A stretch of 64,000 nucleotides of DNA from Jeotgalicoccus psychrophilus DSM 19085 (GTDB lineage Bacteria; Bacillota; Bacilli; Staphylococcales; Salinicoccaceae): the NCBI RefSeq assembly GCF_000425845.1, contig NZ_KE384464.1:209005-273004 (forward strand). The letters are read 5' to 3'. Shown piece after piece: positions 33,938 through 43,304 of the stretch. Under the pieces are notes generated by a model, which was not told the DNA's origin, did not search any database, and saw only the letters and a program-made list of their open reading frames with translations. Both the position numbers and the translations under genes were made by a program. Positions within the stretch are counted from its first letter, which is position 1, and every line of letters starts with the position of its first letter.

Positions 33938-34402
33938 CTACATCGCATTTTTTCTTCGTATAATCGTATACTGCCAAAACACTTTAAGCTGTTCGATATT
34001 CCAGTAATCCATACCGAGAGACAAAGCAGGGCGGGTATTAAATCTAATGTTGCTAGCTTCTGCTGCTGCCAGTGCAATATATTGGATATGGGGTTTTAAC
34101 TTTTTAAACTCATCTGATAATTTGCCGTCTTTTTGAATCCAGTCCAGCGGAAAAATATAGTCGAAAATATTTACAACTTCATATATTTCAGGAATTGCAG
34201 TAATGTAACATGCTGCATCGACAGATGGATTATTCTGTGATTCTGAAAAATAGCTTCTTAGAGATAAATATAACTCTTTATGCTCGTGATTCATATAAAA
34301 ATATTCATTTTCAATCTTGGGCTGATTGCTGTTTTTAATCAGATCTTCCAGATTATCCATCATTTCATGAATATTAGTCACTTTGTCATATGATTTTCTC
34401 AA
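33938..34402 (-). CDS. DUF2538 staphylococcal protein
   Basis: A 154-residue protein that matches the staphylococcal DUF2538 family through FYMNHEHKE, VDAACYITAIPEIYE and a C-terminal MDYWNIEQLKVFWQYT. The function is unknown. The start is TTG 34402 (MRKSYDKV), six bases after GGAGGTGG; the GTG at 34417 lies in that site. It shares a strand with the LCP gene upstream (gap of 19 bases) and the GNAT gene downstream. Confidence 0.82.
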   Translation of the reverse strand: MRKSYDKVTNIHEMMDNLEDLIKNSNQPKIENEYFYMNHEHKELYLSLRSYFSESQNNPSVDAACYITAIPEIYEVVNIFDYIFPLDWIQKDGKLSDEFKKLKPHIQYIALAAAEASNIRFNTRPALSLGMDYWNIEQLKVFWQYTIIRRKNAM

Positions 34403-34421
34403 AACAGCCACCTCCACTTAA

Positions 34422-35828
34422 TTAATAATAGTAACCGTTATTAGGTGAATTGCTATTGCTGCCTTCATAGTATTCATCTTGCGTTTCTGTACCATCATCA
34501 TAGTAGCCATCATCTTGTTGATTATTTGTACCATCATCATAATAACCGTCCTGCTGAGTGTTTGTACCATCATCGTAAGTGCCGTCATTATTATAATTTT
34601 CTTCTTGTGATTGCTCATTAGTACCTTCATTTTGAGGTGTCTGATTATCCTGGTTGAAGTCACCGTCTGTAGTATCTTCTAGATCATCTTCACCTTCAAT
34701 ATCTGATTCTTCATAATCAAATTGTTCAGTTTCAAAACCGTCGCCGTAAGGACTTTCGTATCCTTCTTCAGCAAAAAATGGAATACTTTCCGGCTGATGT
34801 TCAGTCAGCATATACTCATCCAGATATTCGTAAGGAACAAGATAATCGCCTAATCTTAGCTGCAGTAAATCAAAAGGTTCAGAAGGTTCTATTTCCAGTA
34901 TATCGCGGATTGTATTTGACAGAACAAATAAGTGTTCATCATCTGCTCTGTAGAAATATGCTCCATTACCTTGATTCCAATAGTCACTGCCTCTTAATTG
35001 TGTTGAATCGAATGAAATATTATTAAAAGCATAGTAGGAAGCAAGCTGGCGGATATCTTTAGATGTAAAGTTATGTCTTGTGTTATCTGCTACCACTTTT
35101 ATCAAATCATCTATTTTACTTAAACCGCCTGACGATTTAACTTTGTTAAGTACCGCTTCAACAAGCTCCATTTGTCTGTTTCCGCGGCCTAAATCTGAAT
35201 CTACGCGTCTGCTTCTAACTACAGCAAGTGCTTCTTCACCGTCCAATTCCTGAACGCCGGCTTCGAGCTCAACCCGTCCTTTGTCATGCTGATTAGGCTC
35301 ATTCATATCAAAAGGAACATCGAATTCAACTCCGCCTATGGAATCGACAATATCTACAACGCCTGCCATATTAATACGTACATAGTAATCCACAGGTACA
35401 TTTAAAAGCTTTTCCACAGAATCCATTGAAGCTGAAGGACCGCCATACATGTGTGCATGATTTATTTTGTCAAAATACCCTTCAGTTTCTATATATGCAA
35501 GTGTATCCCTTGGAATATTCACTAATTTTACATCATCACTATTTTTATCAAAAGTTGCAAGTATCATACTGTCAGTACGGAAATCATCACCGCCTAAATT
35601 TTCTTTTTCAGCACGTGATTCGTTCTCATCAGTACCAAGAATCAGCACTGTGAAGCTGTCTTCAACGTTAGCATCTTCTTCCCGTAAATCAGATTTTTCT
35701 CTGTCTGTCGGTTCGTATGAGCTGCTGACACCTTCATCAAAAGTATTATAAAGACTGTAAATATAAATCCCGGCGCCAATCAATATTAGCAGCAGGACAA
35801 TTACAACTGTCCAGATTATTTTTTTCAT
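34422..35828 (-). CDS. LCP-family glycopolymer ligase, copy 2, with Tyr/Asp-rich repeat tail
   Basis: A 468-residue protein: one membrane helix (about 4-26), an extracellular LCP domain (about 60-320; SDSMILATFD with Thr instead of Ser at one site, IPRDTLAYI, KINHAHMYGGP, RSRRVDSDLGRGNRQ) and a tail of about 110 residues, acidic and dominated by Tyr, Asp, Asn and Gln. The tail repeats YYDDGTxxQQDDG-like units several times. The first LCP copy has only a stub here. LCP proteins attach the chain made by the neighbouring operon, with which it is divergent. ATG 35828 is chosen over TTG 35831. Confidence 0.9.
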   Translation of the reverse strand: MKKIIWTVVIVLLLILIGAGIYIYSLYNTFDEGVSSSYEPTDREKSDLREEDANVEDSFTVLILGTDENESRAEKENLGGDDFRTDSMILATFDKNSDDVKLVNIPRDTLAYIETEGYFDKINHAHMYGGPSASMDSVEKLLNVPVDYYVRINMAGVVDIVDSIGGVEFDVPFDMNEPNQHDKGRVELEAGVQELDGEEALAVVRSRRVDSDLGRGNRQMELVEAVLNKVKSSGGLSKIDDLIKVVADNTRHNFTSKDIRQLASYYAFNNISFDSTQLRGSDYWNQGNGAYFYRADDEHLFVLSNTIRDILEIEPSEPFDLLQLRLGDYLVPYEYLDEYMLTEHQPESIPFFAEEGYESPYGDGFETEQFDYEESDIEGEDDLEDTTDGDFNQDNQTPQNEGTNEQSQEENYNNDGTYDDGTNTQQDGYYDDGTNNQQDDGYYDDGTETQDEYYEGSNSNSPNNGYYY

Positions 35829-35936
35829 CAAAGTAATAGACCCATTTCTTGTTTAGATTTTAAAATACATTAACTTCTATTATAATGTTAATAAGACATA
35901 ATTTAAAACAATATATTAAAATACAGAGGGTTGCAA

Positions 35937-37100
35937 ATGAAAAAGATAACGATGTTCGTATGGAATAATTTTGTGAATGATGCAAGAGTACTGAGAGAAG
36001 CTACGGCGTTAACTGATTTAGATTATACAGTAACTATAATCGCTAAGAAAGAATTGTCTGAAATGCATCTTTCTTCCAGTGAGGAAGTTAGAGGAAGAGT
36101 GTTTGTAAATAGACCTTTAAAGATCGAATTACCGCAAAAGATAACTGATAAAATTAAGTCATCTATTTTAATCAAGCATATACCAAACATGCTGTTAATG
36201 TTCAAAATGATAATGCTTGGACGAAAGTATGATACAGACGTGTACCATGCACATGATTTAAATACTCTAATACAAGGCATTGTGAGTGCAAAATTGCGTG
36301 TAAACAGAAAGCCATTAATATATGACTCCCATGAAGTCCAGACGAGCAGAACGCACTACAGTTTTGACAAGATATATAAAATAGAAAAGTTTTTACTGAA
36401 CTTTGTTGATGAAGTAATTGTAGAGAATGACACACGGGCAAACTATCATAATGATTTATATGGTATCCGTCCAACTCCGATACATAACTACTCTGAACTA
36501 TATAATATTGATGAAGTTAAAGCATTCCCAATAAGGGAGAAATATAATATTCCTGAAAGTACAAAAATTGTGCTGTATCAGGGAGGAATGCAGGAAGGCC
36601 GAGGACTGTTTAAACTGCTTGATGCGTTTAAAAATATTAATAATGGAAAGTTAATTATGCTTGGTGATGGAAAAGAACGTCAAAATCTGATAGATTATCA
36701 TAGTGAATTAGAACTTGAAAACAAAGTGATATTTATAGACAGAGTACCTTATAAAGAACTGAGAAGTTATACAAAATCTGCAGATATTGGTATACAGTTT
36801 TTAGAGAATACGAATTTTAATCATTACTCTGCTTCTTCTAATAAGCTATTTGAATATCTAATGGCTCACGTTCCTGTAATTGGATCTGATTTGCCTGAAA
36901 TCAAAAAAGTAATCGAAGAAGAGAAAGTCGGTTTAACAGTTGAAGAGTCGAATACAACAGAGTTACAGCAGGCTATTCAGAAATTAATTGATGATGAAGG
37001 TAAAAGGAATTATTTTAAGAAGAATACTCAAAGAGCAAAACATAAGTATAACTGGGATAATGAGAAACAGATATTGAATAATATTTACTATGAGATCTAA
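35937..37100 (+). CDS. Family 4 glycosyltransferase (first copy)
   Basis: A 387-residue GT-B enzyme. The donor-binding half has LYQGGMQEGRGLF, GDGKER and the Glu-rich YSASSNKLFEYLMAHVPVIGSDLPEIKK of GT4; the N-terminal half has MFVWNNFVNDARVLRE and YHAHDLNTL. It has no membrane segment. It adds a sugar from a nucleotide donor to the growing lipid-linked polymer; which sugar is unreadable. ATG 35937 follows GAGGG. The gene at 43.3 kb is a close paralogue. It heads the polymer operon, divergent from LCP copy 2. Confidence 0.9.
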   Translation: MKKITMFVWNNFVNDARVLREATALTDLDYTVTIIAKKELSEMHLSSSEEVRGRVFVNRPLKIELPQKITDKIKSSILIKHIPNMLLMFKMIMLGRKYDTDVYHAHDLNTLIQGIVSAKLRVNRKPLIYDSHEVQTSRTHYSFDKIYKIEKFLLNFVDEVIVENDTRANYHNDLYGIRPTPIHNYSELYNIDEVKAFPIREKYNIPESTKIVLYQGGMQEGRGLFKLLDAFKNINNGKLIMLGDGKERQNLIDYHSELELENKVIFIDRVPYKELRSYTKSADIGIQFLENTNFNHYSASSNKLFEYLMAHVPVIGSDLPEIKKVIEEEKVGLTVEESNTTELQQAIQKLIDDEGKRNYFKKNTQRAKHKYNWDNEKQILNNIYYEI

Positions 37101-37251
37101 GTGTTATCATGTTTTGCAGGTAACACTTTTTTATATTTAATAGAAGTCTTAACAGACAAAATGATATAATGATTATTGGTTTTTTATATTGTTCACGTAA
37201 CAATATTTTACTGCATATGTAATTAAGTGAAAAATTGAATTGAGGAAAACT

Positions 37252-38061
37252 ATGCTGAAAATTATAGAATTTTTTAAGGAACAATGGCATCACAGACATT
37301 TAATATGGAAACTTTCTATTTATAATATTAAAAGTCAATATGCTAATCATTATTTAGGTGCATTTTGGAATATACTTCAACCACTTTTACAGGTTCTAAT
37401 ATATTTCATCGTATTTGGTTTAGGCTTGCGTGGAGATAGAGGGGATGTAGAAGGCATACCATTCCTTGTCTATCTGATTTCAGGTCTGTTCCCATGGCTT
37501 TATATTCAACAAGGTATTAATGGTGCTTCAAATGCAATACAGGGTCAGCTGTCATTGGTTACGAAAATGAAATTCCCGGCGAGTATTTTATTATCGACAG
37601 CAATTTTAAATGGATTATTTAATTTGCTACTTGTAACGACTATCGTAATAGTAATTAGTATATTAAATGGATATTCTGATCCACTGCATTACTCGGCATT
37701 GTTATATTTCATATTTGCAAGTTCGGCGTTGATTTTAGGTATTTCATTAATAATGTCATCACTCGTAATTATTATCAGAGATATGAAAAATATATTGCAG
37801 AATATCATCAGAATGTTTTTCTTTATGACACCGATATTCTGGTCATTAACAGAAGCTAATGAGATACTTCAGACGTTGGCATCGCTCAATCCGTTTGCGT
37901 ACTTGCTGATGAACTACAGGTATGCATTGGTATTTGAGAATGCGCCGTTATATGGTGAGATGGGAGACCATCTGTATTTTTGGTCATTAACAGTTATATT
38001 AATCTACATCGGAGTTCACATCCACTATAGATTTAAAAATAAACTGGTAGATTATTTATAA
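37252..38061 (+). CDS. TagG-like ABC-2 permease, first exporter
   Basis: A 269-residue ABC-2-type permease with six helices and the amphipathic N-terminal start WKLSIYNIKSQYANHYLGAFW typical of polysaccharide exporters. It pairs with an ATPase whose gene (44605) is separated from it by five genes. The permease moves an undecaprenyl-linked chain across the membrane. It is a paralogue of the second permease at 57.4 kb. ATG 37252 follows TGAGGA; upstream TTG 37240 is a less likely start. Confidence 0.88.
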   Translation: MLKIIEFFKEQWHHRHLIWKLSIYNIKSQYANHYLGAFWNILQPLLQVLIYFIVFGLGLRGDRGDVEGIPFLVYLISGLFPWLYIQQGINGASNAIQGQLSLVTKMKFPASILLSTAILNGLFNLLLVTTIVIVISILNGYSDPLHYSALLYFIFASSALILGISLIMSSLVIIIRDMKNILQNIIRMFFFMTPIFWSLTEANEILQTLASLNPFAYLLMNYRYALVFENAPLYGEMGDHLYFWSLTVILIYIGVHIHYRFKNKLVDYL

Positions 38062-38074
38062 GAGGAGTATTTTC

Positions 38075-38986
38075 ATGAATGTTGAATTAATAAATAAACT
38101 AAAAGAATATATCATTACACCACAGCTTTTTGAAGTGTTGGTACAGGAAAATATAAACCAGAATATATACAATGAATTCGATATTAATTCCAGTGAACGT
38201 ACACTGGGGAATTTAAATAATCAGGTTGTACGAATATTAGGTTTACGTGAAATAGATGGTAATTTTTACGGTTTAATAGAGTTTGGTGCTAATATCATCG
38301 GATGGACAGTATTGGAGAATTCAATTTTTATTCATCCAAAGAAACTTGAATCCGTGAAAATTGATTTTGATAAATTCACAACACCTGTATTTAACAGACA
38401 GATTAATATAAATAAAGATTTGGTCCTATCATTAAAAGGTAGATTGCTTACATCCAAATCTTTTATAGAAGCAGACGGCCAGCAACTGGAAATGATTTAT
38501 TTGAAAGGAAAATTCCAGGGATTTGTTTATCCGGGAGATATTATCAGAGGAATTGATACTTCAGACAATATAATGCTGGATGAAAGTGTCCAGTTATTTA
38601 GGGATTCCAATCTGGTTATCGATCAGGAGCCTGTTGTCGAAACAATAAAAGCGACGGTAAGTCTGGTTTTTCCAGAACTTAACTTGGCAAAGCTGTTTAC
38701 TGAAAACCAAACATCGTGGGTTAATTTAGATGAACTGGACTATGACACAAGTCACTTGATAATTAATAATGGTCCACTGCAGGAAAACTTTATACAGCTG
38801 CAGACTAACGAGCGGAAGAAAACAAAAAGTATCATTGAATCTTTATTAAAAAGACAGATTGAACTTGAAAAGAATATTGATAAATATGAAACACGTCTTA
38901 ACCGCGTAGAAAAACTCTACAATAACTTGAGGAATTCCAAACTTGGTAAGATTCAAATCGCGATATGGGAAAGGAGAGGGAAATAG
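38075..38986 (+). CDS. Protein with SH3/GW-like repeats and C-terminal coiled coil
   Basis: A 303-residue protein without signal peptide or membrane segment. Three beta-rich repeats contain GFV, GWT or SWV turns (near residues 67-85, 140-155 and 215-225), like GW/SH3 modules. A predicted coiled coil runs from about 240 to 285, ending in SKLGKIQIAIWERRGK, a basic tail like those closing teichoic-acid polymerases. Similar repeats occur at the end of the TagH protein at 58.2 kb. A role as a cytosolic scaffold or chain-length factor is inference; it overlaps the next gene by one base. Confidence 0.65.
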   Translation: MNVELINKLKEYIITPQLFEVLVQENINQNIYNEFDINSSERTLGNLNNQVVRILGLREIDGNFYGLIEFGANIIGWTVLENSIFIHPKKLESVKIDFDKFTTPVFNRQININKDLVLSLKGRLLTSKSFIEADGQQLEMIYLKGKFQGFVYPGDIIRGIDTSDNIMLDESVQLFRDSNLVIDQEPVVETIKATVSLVFPELNLAKLFTENQTSWVNLDELDYDTSHLIINNGPLQENFIQLQTNERKKTKSIIESLLKRQIELEKNIDKYETRLNRVEKLYNNLRNSKLGKIQIAIWERRGK

Positions 38987-41610
38987 TGGATAAAAACTTT
39001 ACCGTTAAAGAAAATGAATTAGTAAAAGAAGAAGAGATGATTAAAGGCTTCGATGATCTTGGTAGAATTGAGCGTCTTCAACATTACGTCAATCTACTCG
39101 ATGAAGATTACTTTAGAGCCTTGGAACACTTAAGTAATGAGAAAATGTATAACTCACAGTATAAATACTATGAAAAATTTGAACAAAATGGCAAAACAGA
39201 TTTTCTAGAAGAACTTGAAACTTATTTCCCTGAAATCAGCAGAAGTAACGGCTCCAGGTTCTATAAGAAACTGGATTATAATATCGGAATCATCTGTGAC
39301 GAGTTTGTTTACAACGCCTACAAAGATTCAGCTAATATTAAATATATTTCAGCAGACAGCAACGTGGCAGACAGTCATTTCGACTTTGTCATTATAGTTA
39401 GTTCCTGGAGAGGGATTGATGGCAGCTGGGCACAAGTGGCATCACCGCGAAGTGATAAACGTGAAAAGTTAATGAATATGGTGTCTGCATTTAAAAAGTC
39501 TGGTATACCAACAGCATTTTACTCTAAAGAGGACCCTGTTAACTTCCATCTGTTTAAAAATATTGCAAAAGAATGTGATGTAATTTACACAAGTGCAGTT
39601 GAGATGGTTGAGAAATATAAAGAATACTGTAATAACGATAACGTTCATGTTATGGAATTCGGAGTAAATCCGAGATACCATAATCCAGTTGGCAGCAGAA
39701 CACAGACTGCAGAACAAAATAAAGATCACGTCTTATTTGCCGGCAGCTGGACTGAGAAGTATCCAGTAAGAAATAATGAATCTGCAAGGATGTTCGATGG
39801 TGTTAAAGAAAATGGTTTTGATTTAACAATTGTCGACAGAAATCTCGAGTTGAGAAAAACCAGATATCAATTCCCGAAAAGATACATTGAAAACTTAACC
39901 TATCCTATGGAACATAATGATTTAATGGACACGCACAGATTAATTCCATGGGCTATCAATGTCAACTCTGTTAAGTATTCTGAAACAATGTTTGCCAACA
40001 GAGTTTTTGAATTGCAGGCAATGGGCAATCTCATGCTGACTAATTACAGTATGGGTGTCAATAATAAGTTTCCTAACTTATTTATAGTGAACACCAAGGC
40101 AGATGTGAAACCCATGCTTAATAATCACTCAGAGAACGAATATGAAGATATGAGAGCAAAAGGCATCAGACAAGTTATGCTCAATGAAACAGGGTTCCAC
40201 AGAGTTTCTCAATTCGCTGAAAACTTTGGTTTGCAATCAAATATTGATGAAAAGAAAATTTTAGTAGTTGCTTCTGACGTTTCTGCTAAAATACAGGAAT
40301 CATTCGACAGACAGATGTATGAAAACAAAAATTTAATTAATGAAGATGAACTGACTAAAATAAATATTAGTGATTATGATTTTATTACTCACTTTAGTGA
40401 TGAATTTATTTATGAAGAATATCATCTGGAAGATTTACTTTCAGCATTTGTTTATACAGATGTGGATTTTGTAACTAAACAAAACACAAATCTTCATGAC
40501 TATTCACAAAGCTATGAGAATCTTAGCTTAACAATGTTCGATATCACTGTTTTAAACAACAGTTTTAGAACAGAGTCTGAGAACGGATATGTAATTCCAA
40601 TGACAGAAATTATGACGGATATCCCAGAGAAAACTAATAGTGAAAAATTGGTTTCAGTCATTGTACCGATCCATAACAATGGAAGATATTTGGAAGATAA
40701 ATGCTTTAGAAGTCTTACAAGATCATCTATTTTCGATAAAATGGAAATTATTTTTATAAATGACGGAAGTACTGATGAAGAGACGATCAGTATAATTAAC
40801 CGTTTAAGACGACGCTATCCAGACGTTGTTTATGTAGAGTTCCCTGAAGGCTCGGGAAGTGCGTCAAGACCAAGAAACGAGGGAGCTAAGATTGTCAAAA
40901 CACCATATCTGACGTATCTGGATCCCGACAATGAAGCTAGTGGAGACGGATATGCAGATTTACTGGATAAGTTAATTAAGAATCCTGAATTGGACATGGC
41001 TGTTGGTAATATTATGAAAGAAGATAATAAGCGGCGTGCTACATTCAAGTATTCCGGTACTGTAAAAAAATTCAACAATAAAAAACTGTTAATTGAAGAC
41101 ACTCATAAATTTATGGAAGAGTCAGCACTCCGGGCCCAAAGTATACAAGCACTAATAGTTAAGACAAATATTATTCAGGATAACAATATCGAGATGGTAG
41201 AGGGAGCAGCCGGACAGGATACAGTTTTCTTCCAGGAACTGATTTTAAACTGCCACAATGTAATAGGAGTAGAAACTTTTGTGCATATGTATTACGCAGC
41301 AGTAAGCGGTTCGGTTACAAATACCATCGGGAAAAAATTCTTTGATAAATATTATAAGTTGGAAATCGAAAGAATACCATTCCTTAAGGAACATAATTTA
41401 TTGGAAACTTATCTGAATGAAAGATTTAATTTCTATGTTAAAGGATGGTATTTATCACGGATAGATCGTATTAAACCAGAAGAAAGACACGATGCAATTA
41501 CAAGGTTCTTAGATATATACAGCCTGTATGATCAATATGACAAAGTTGAAGACAATGATTTGCTGGAACAAATAGAATCATTAAAAAATGAAGTTAACTA
41601 TAAGGGATGA
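38986..41610 (+). CDS. Two-domain glycosyltransferase, CgeB-like plus GT2
   Basis: An 874-residue protein. The first half (about 90-430) resembles CgeB/DUF3880 glycosyltransferases, with a FAGSWTEKYP segment and NVNSVKYSETMFANRVFELQA in the donor-binding place. The second (about 545-790) is a GT2 domain: VSVIVPIHNNGRYLEDK, IFINDGSTDEETI and the metal-binding DPDNEASGDG. Two transferases in one chain suggest the addition of two sugars. GTG 38986 follows GGAGAGGG; the ATG at 38965 lies inside the upstream gene. Its stop overlaps the next gene. Confidence 0.85.
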   Translation: MDKNFTVKENELVKEEEMIKGFDDLGRIERLQHYVNLLDEDYFRALEHLSNEKMYNSQYKYYEKFEQNGKTDFLEELETYFPEISRSNGSRFYKKLDYNIGIICDEFVYNAYKDSANIKYISADSNVADSHFDFVIIVSSWRGIDGSWAQVASPRSDKREKLMNMVSAFKKSGIPTAFYSKEDPVNFHLFKNIAKECDVIYTSAVEMVEKYKEYCNNDNVHVMEFGVNPRYHNPVGSRTQTAEQNKDHVLFAGSWTEKYPVRNNESARMFDGVKENGFDLTIVDRNLELRKTRYQFPKRYIENLTYPMEHNDLMDTHRLIPWAINVNSVKYSETMFANRVFELQAMGNLMLTNYSMGVNNKFPNLFIVNTKADVKPMLNNHSENEYEDMRAKGIRQVMLNETGFHRVSQFAENFGLQSNIDEKKILVVASDVSAKIQESFDRQMYENKNLINEDELTKINISDYDFITHFSDEFIYEEYHLEDLLSAFVYTDVDFVTKQNTNLHDYSQSYENLSLTMFDITVLNNSFRTESENGYVIPMTEIMTDIPEKTNSEKLVSVIVPIHNNGRYLEDKCFRSLTRSSIFDKMEIIFINDGSTDEETISIINRLRRRYPDVVYVEFPEGSGSASRPRNEGAKIVKTPYLTYLDPDNEASGDGYADLLDKLIKNPELDMAVGNIMKEDNKRRATFKYSGTVKKFNNKKLLIEDTHKFMEESALRAQSIQALIVKTNIIQDNNIEMVEGAAGQDTVFFQELILNCHNVIGVETFVHMYYAAVSGSVTNTIGKKFFDKYYKLEIERIPFLKEHNLLETYLNERFNFYVKGWYLSRIDRIKPEERHDAITRFLDIYSLYDQYDKVEDNDLLEQIESLKNEVNYKG

Positions 41611-41615
41611 AACTG

Positions 41616-43295
41616 ATGCCGGGTAGACTTGATATATTTAAGCGCAAAAATAATAAATTTAAATTTGTAGATAATATTGAAGAACATGATTTTATAAAGC
41701 TTATTAAATACGATAAACGAACTAATAAAATCGCAGAATCTGCATTGGATAATCTTATTATTCCATTTCCTAATTTTGAAGCTGCAGACTTTAATAAAGT
41801 GCACGATTGGAATGCTGAAAATGATAAGTATGGCAAAAGTTATCAGCTTTATATTCACTCACTGAGATTTGTGAGCAGTCTGCTGTTACAGTATGAAAAA
41901 AATGAAGATATTAAATATTTAAAGAAAGCAGAAGTGTTTATCGAATCCTGGATAAAATTCATGGACTCCAAACCTCAAAGTGAAATGCTCTGGTACGATC
42001 ATCCGGTAGCGAACCGGGTGCAGAATATTATTCATTTCTTGTATCTGGCTAAAAACAAATTGAATATTAATGAGAAAAAGTATTATAAAGTGCTCAGGAA
42101 ACACGGAGAGTTTCTAATGGATGACAGCCATTATAATTATAATAACCATGCATTAATGATGGACCGTTCATTAATGATACTCGGCAACATACTGGATGAT
42201 TATGATTTATTCAGTACAGGTTACCGCAGATCAATAGAAACTTTCTGGTATTCATTCAGCAGCCAGGGAAGTCACCTAGAGAACTCTCCAGACTACCATC
42301 GTATGGTTTTGAAGATGTATCTTGAGATTGAAGAATATTTAAAAAAACATAATCAGACATTTGGAGATACAATCAATCAGTATCTTGAGCTGGCTCTGGA
42401 CTTCTTACCGGTTGTTGCAAGACCTGATAAACGGATTCCTGCACTTGGTGATTCAGGAAACAGTGCGCTGGGCAGAGTTAAGAAATACAGAAATTTTTCT
42501 GATTCTGAATTAGGACTGACAATAATTCAAAAAGATGAAAAAAGTAAATTCTACTTATCATTTATATCCGGATATTCATCAGTTACTCATAAACACAGGG
42601 ACGATTTAAGTCTGACTCTGTTTTATGCAGACGATGATATATTAGTGGATTCAGGGAAGTTTAATTATGGTAAAGATATAAGAAGAAGATACGTCATGTC
42701 ACCAGAGGCGCACAGTACATTACTTTTTAAAAAAGAAGATTACAAACTTGTAAAAGAAAACAGGTTTACCCGAAAAGTACGGACAGATAAATATTTCGAA
42801 AATGAAAATTATACGCTGGTCCAGGGAATTAATGAGAGTTTTGAAAACTCACAAGTATCCCGTCTTATCATTGTCTTAAGAAAATATCCGGTTGTTATTC
42901 TGCTGGATAAAGCTTCCAGCGGCGTTGAAGAAACAGTTTATCAAAATTTCAATTTATCTCCAAAATCAAAAATAGAAGAATACAGAAATGATTTTGCCGG
43001 GATTCTGACAAAATCGGGAAACAGAGTAACCTTTACACAGATAGGCGATGTTAAAGAGAAAGTGGATATAACATCATCTCAGACAGAGCCGGTTCAGGCC
43101 ATCGTGACAACAGGTTATGGAAAAGCTGCTGAAACCAAACAGCTCAGGTTTTCTGCAGCAGTAAATAACAGCAATAGTTATGTTTTTAAAACAGTAATCA
43201 GTATGGATGACTCTCTAAATATACAGATGACAGACATAGACGAATCTGCATTAAAAATATCTGTAAATGGTGAAGAGATTTTTATAAATATATAG
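41616..43295 (+). CDS. Heparinase II/III-like polysaccharide lyase
   Basis: A 559-residue protein: an alpha/alpha-toroid half (about 40-290) with NNHALMMDRS and ENSPDYHRM, then a beta-sheet heparinase II/III domain with THKHRDDLSLTLFYADD. Such enzymes eliminate glycosidic bonds next to uronic acids. No signal peptide is present, so it acts in the cytosol or on retained chains. Lyases in export operons (as in alginate synthesis) clear misdirected polymer; an acidic, uronate-containing product is suggested. ATG 41616 lies nine bases after AAGGG; ATG 41607 sits on that site. Confidence 0.85.
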   Translation: MPGRLDIFKRKNNKFKFVDNIEEHDFIKLIKYDKRTNKIAESALDNLIIPFPNFEAADFNKVHDWNAENDKYGKSYQLYIHSLRFVSSLLLQYEKNEDIKYLKKAEVFIESWIKFMDSKPQSEMLWYDHPVANRVQNIIHFLYLAKNKLNINEKKYYKVLRKHGEFLMDDSHYNYNNHALMMDRSLMILGNILDDYDLFSTGYRRSIETFWYSFSSQGSHLENSPDYHRMVLKMYLEIEEYLKKHNQTFGDTINQYLELALDFLPVVARPDKRIPALGDSGNSALGRVKKYRNFSDSELGLTIIQKDEKSKFYLSFISGYSSVTHKHRDDLSLTLFYADDDILVDSGKFNYGKDIRRRYVMSPEAHSTLLFKKEDYKLVKENRFTRKVRTDKYFENENYTLVQGINESFENSQVSRLIIVLRKYPVVILLDKASSGVEETVYQNFNLSPKSKIEEYRNDFAGILTKSGNRVTFTQIGDVKEKVDITSSQTEPVQAIVTTGYGKAAETKQLRFSAAVNNSNSYVFKTVISMDDSLNIQMTDIDESALKISVNGEEIFINI

Positions 43296-43304
43296 GTGAT
43301 AATG

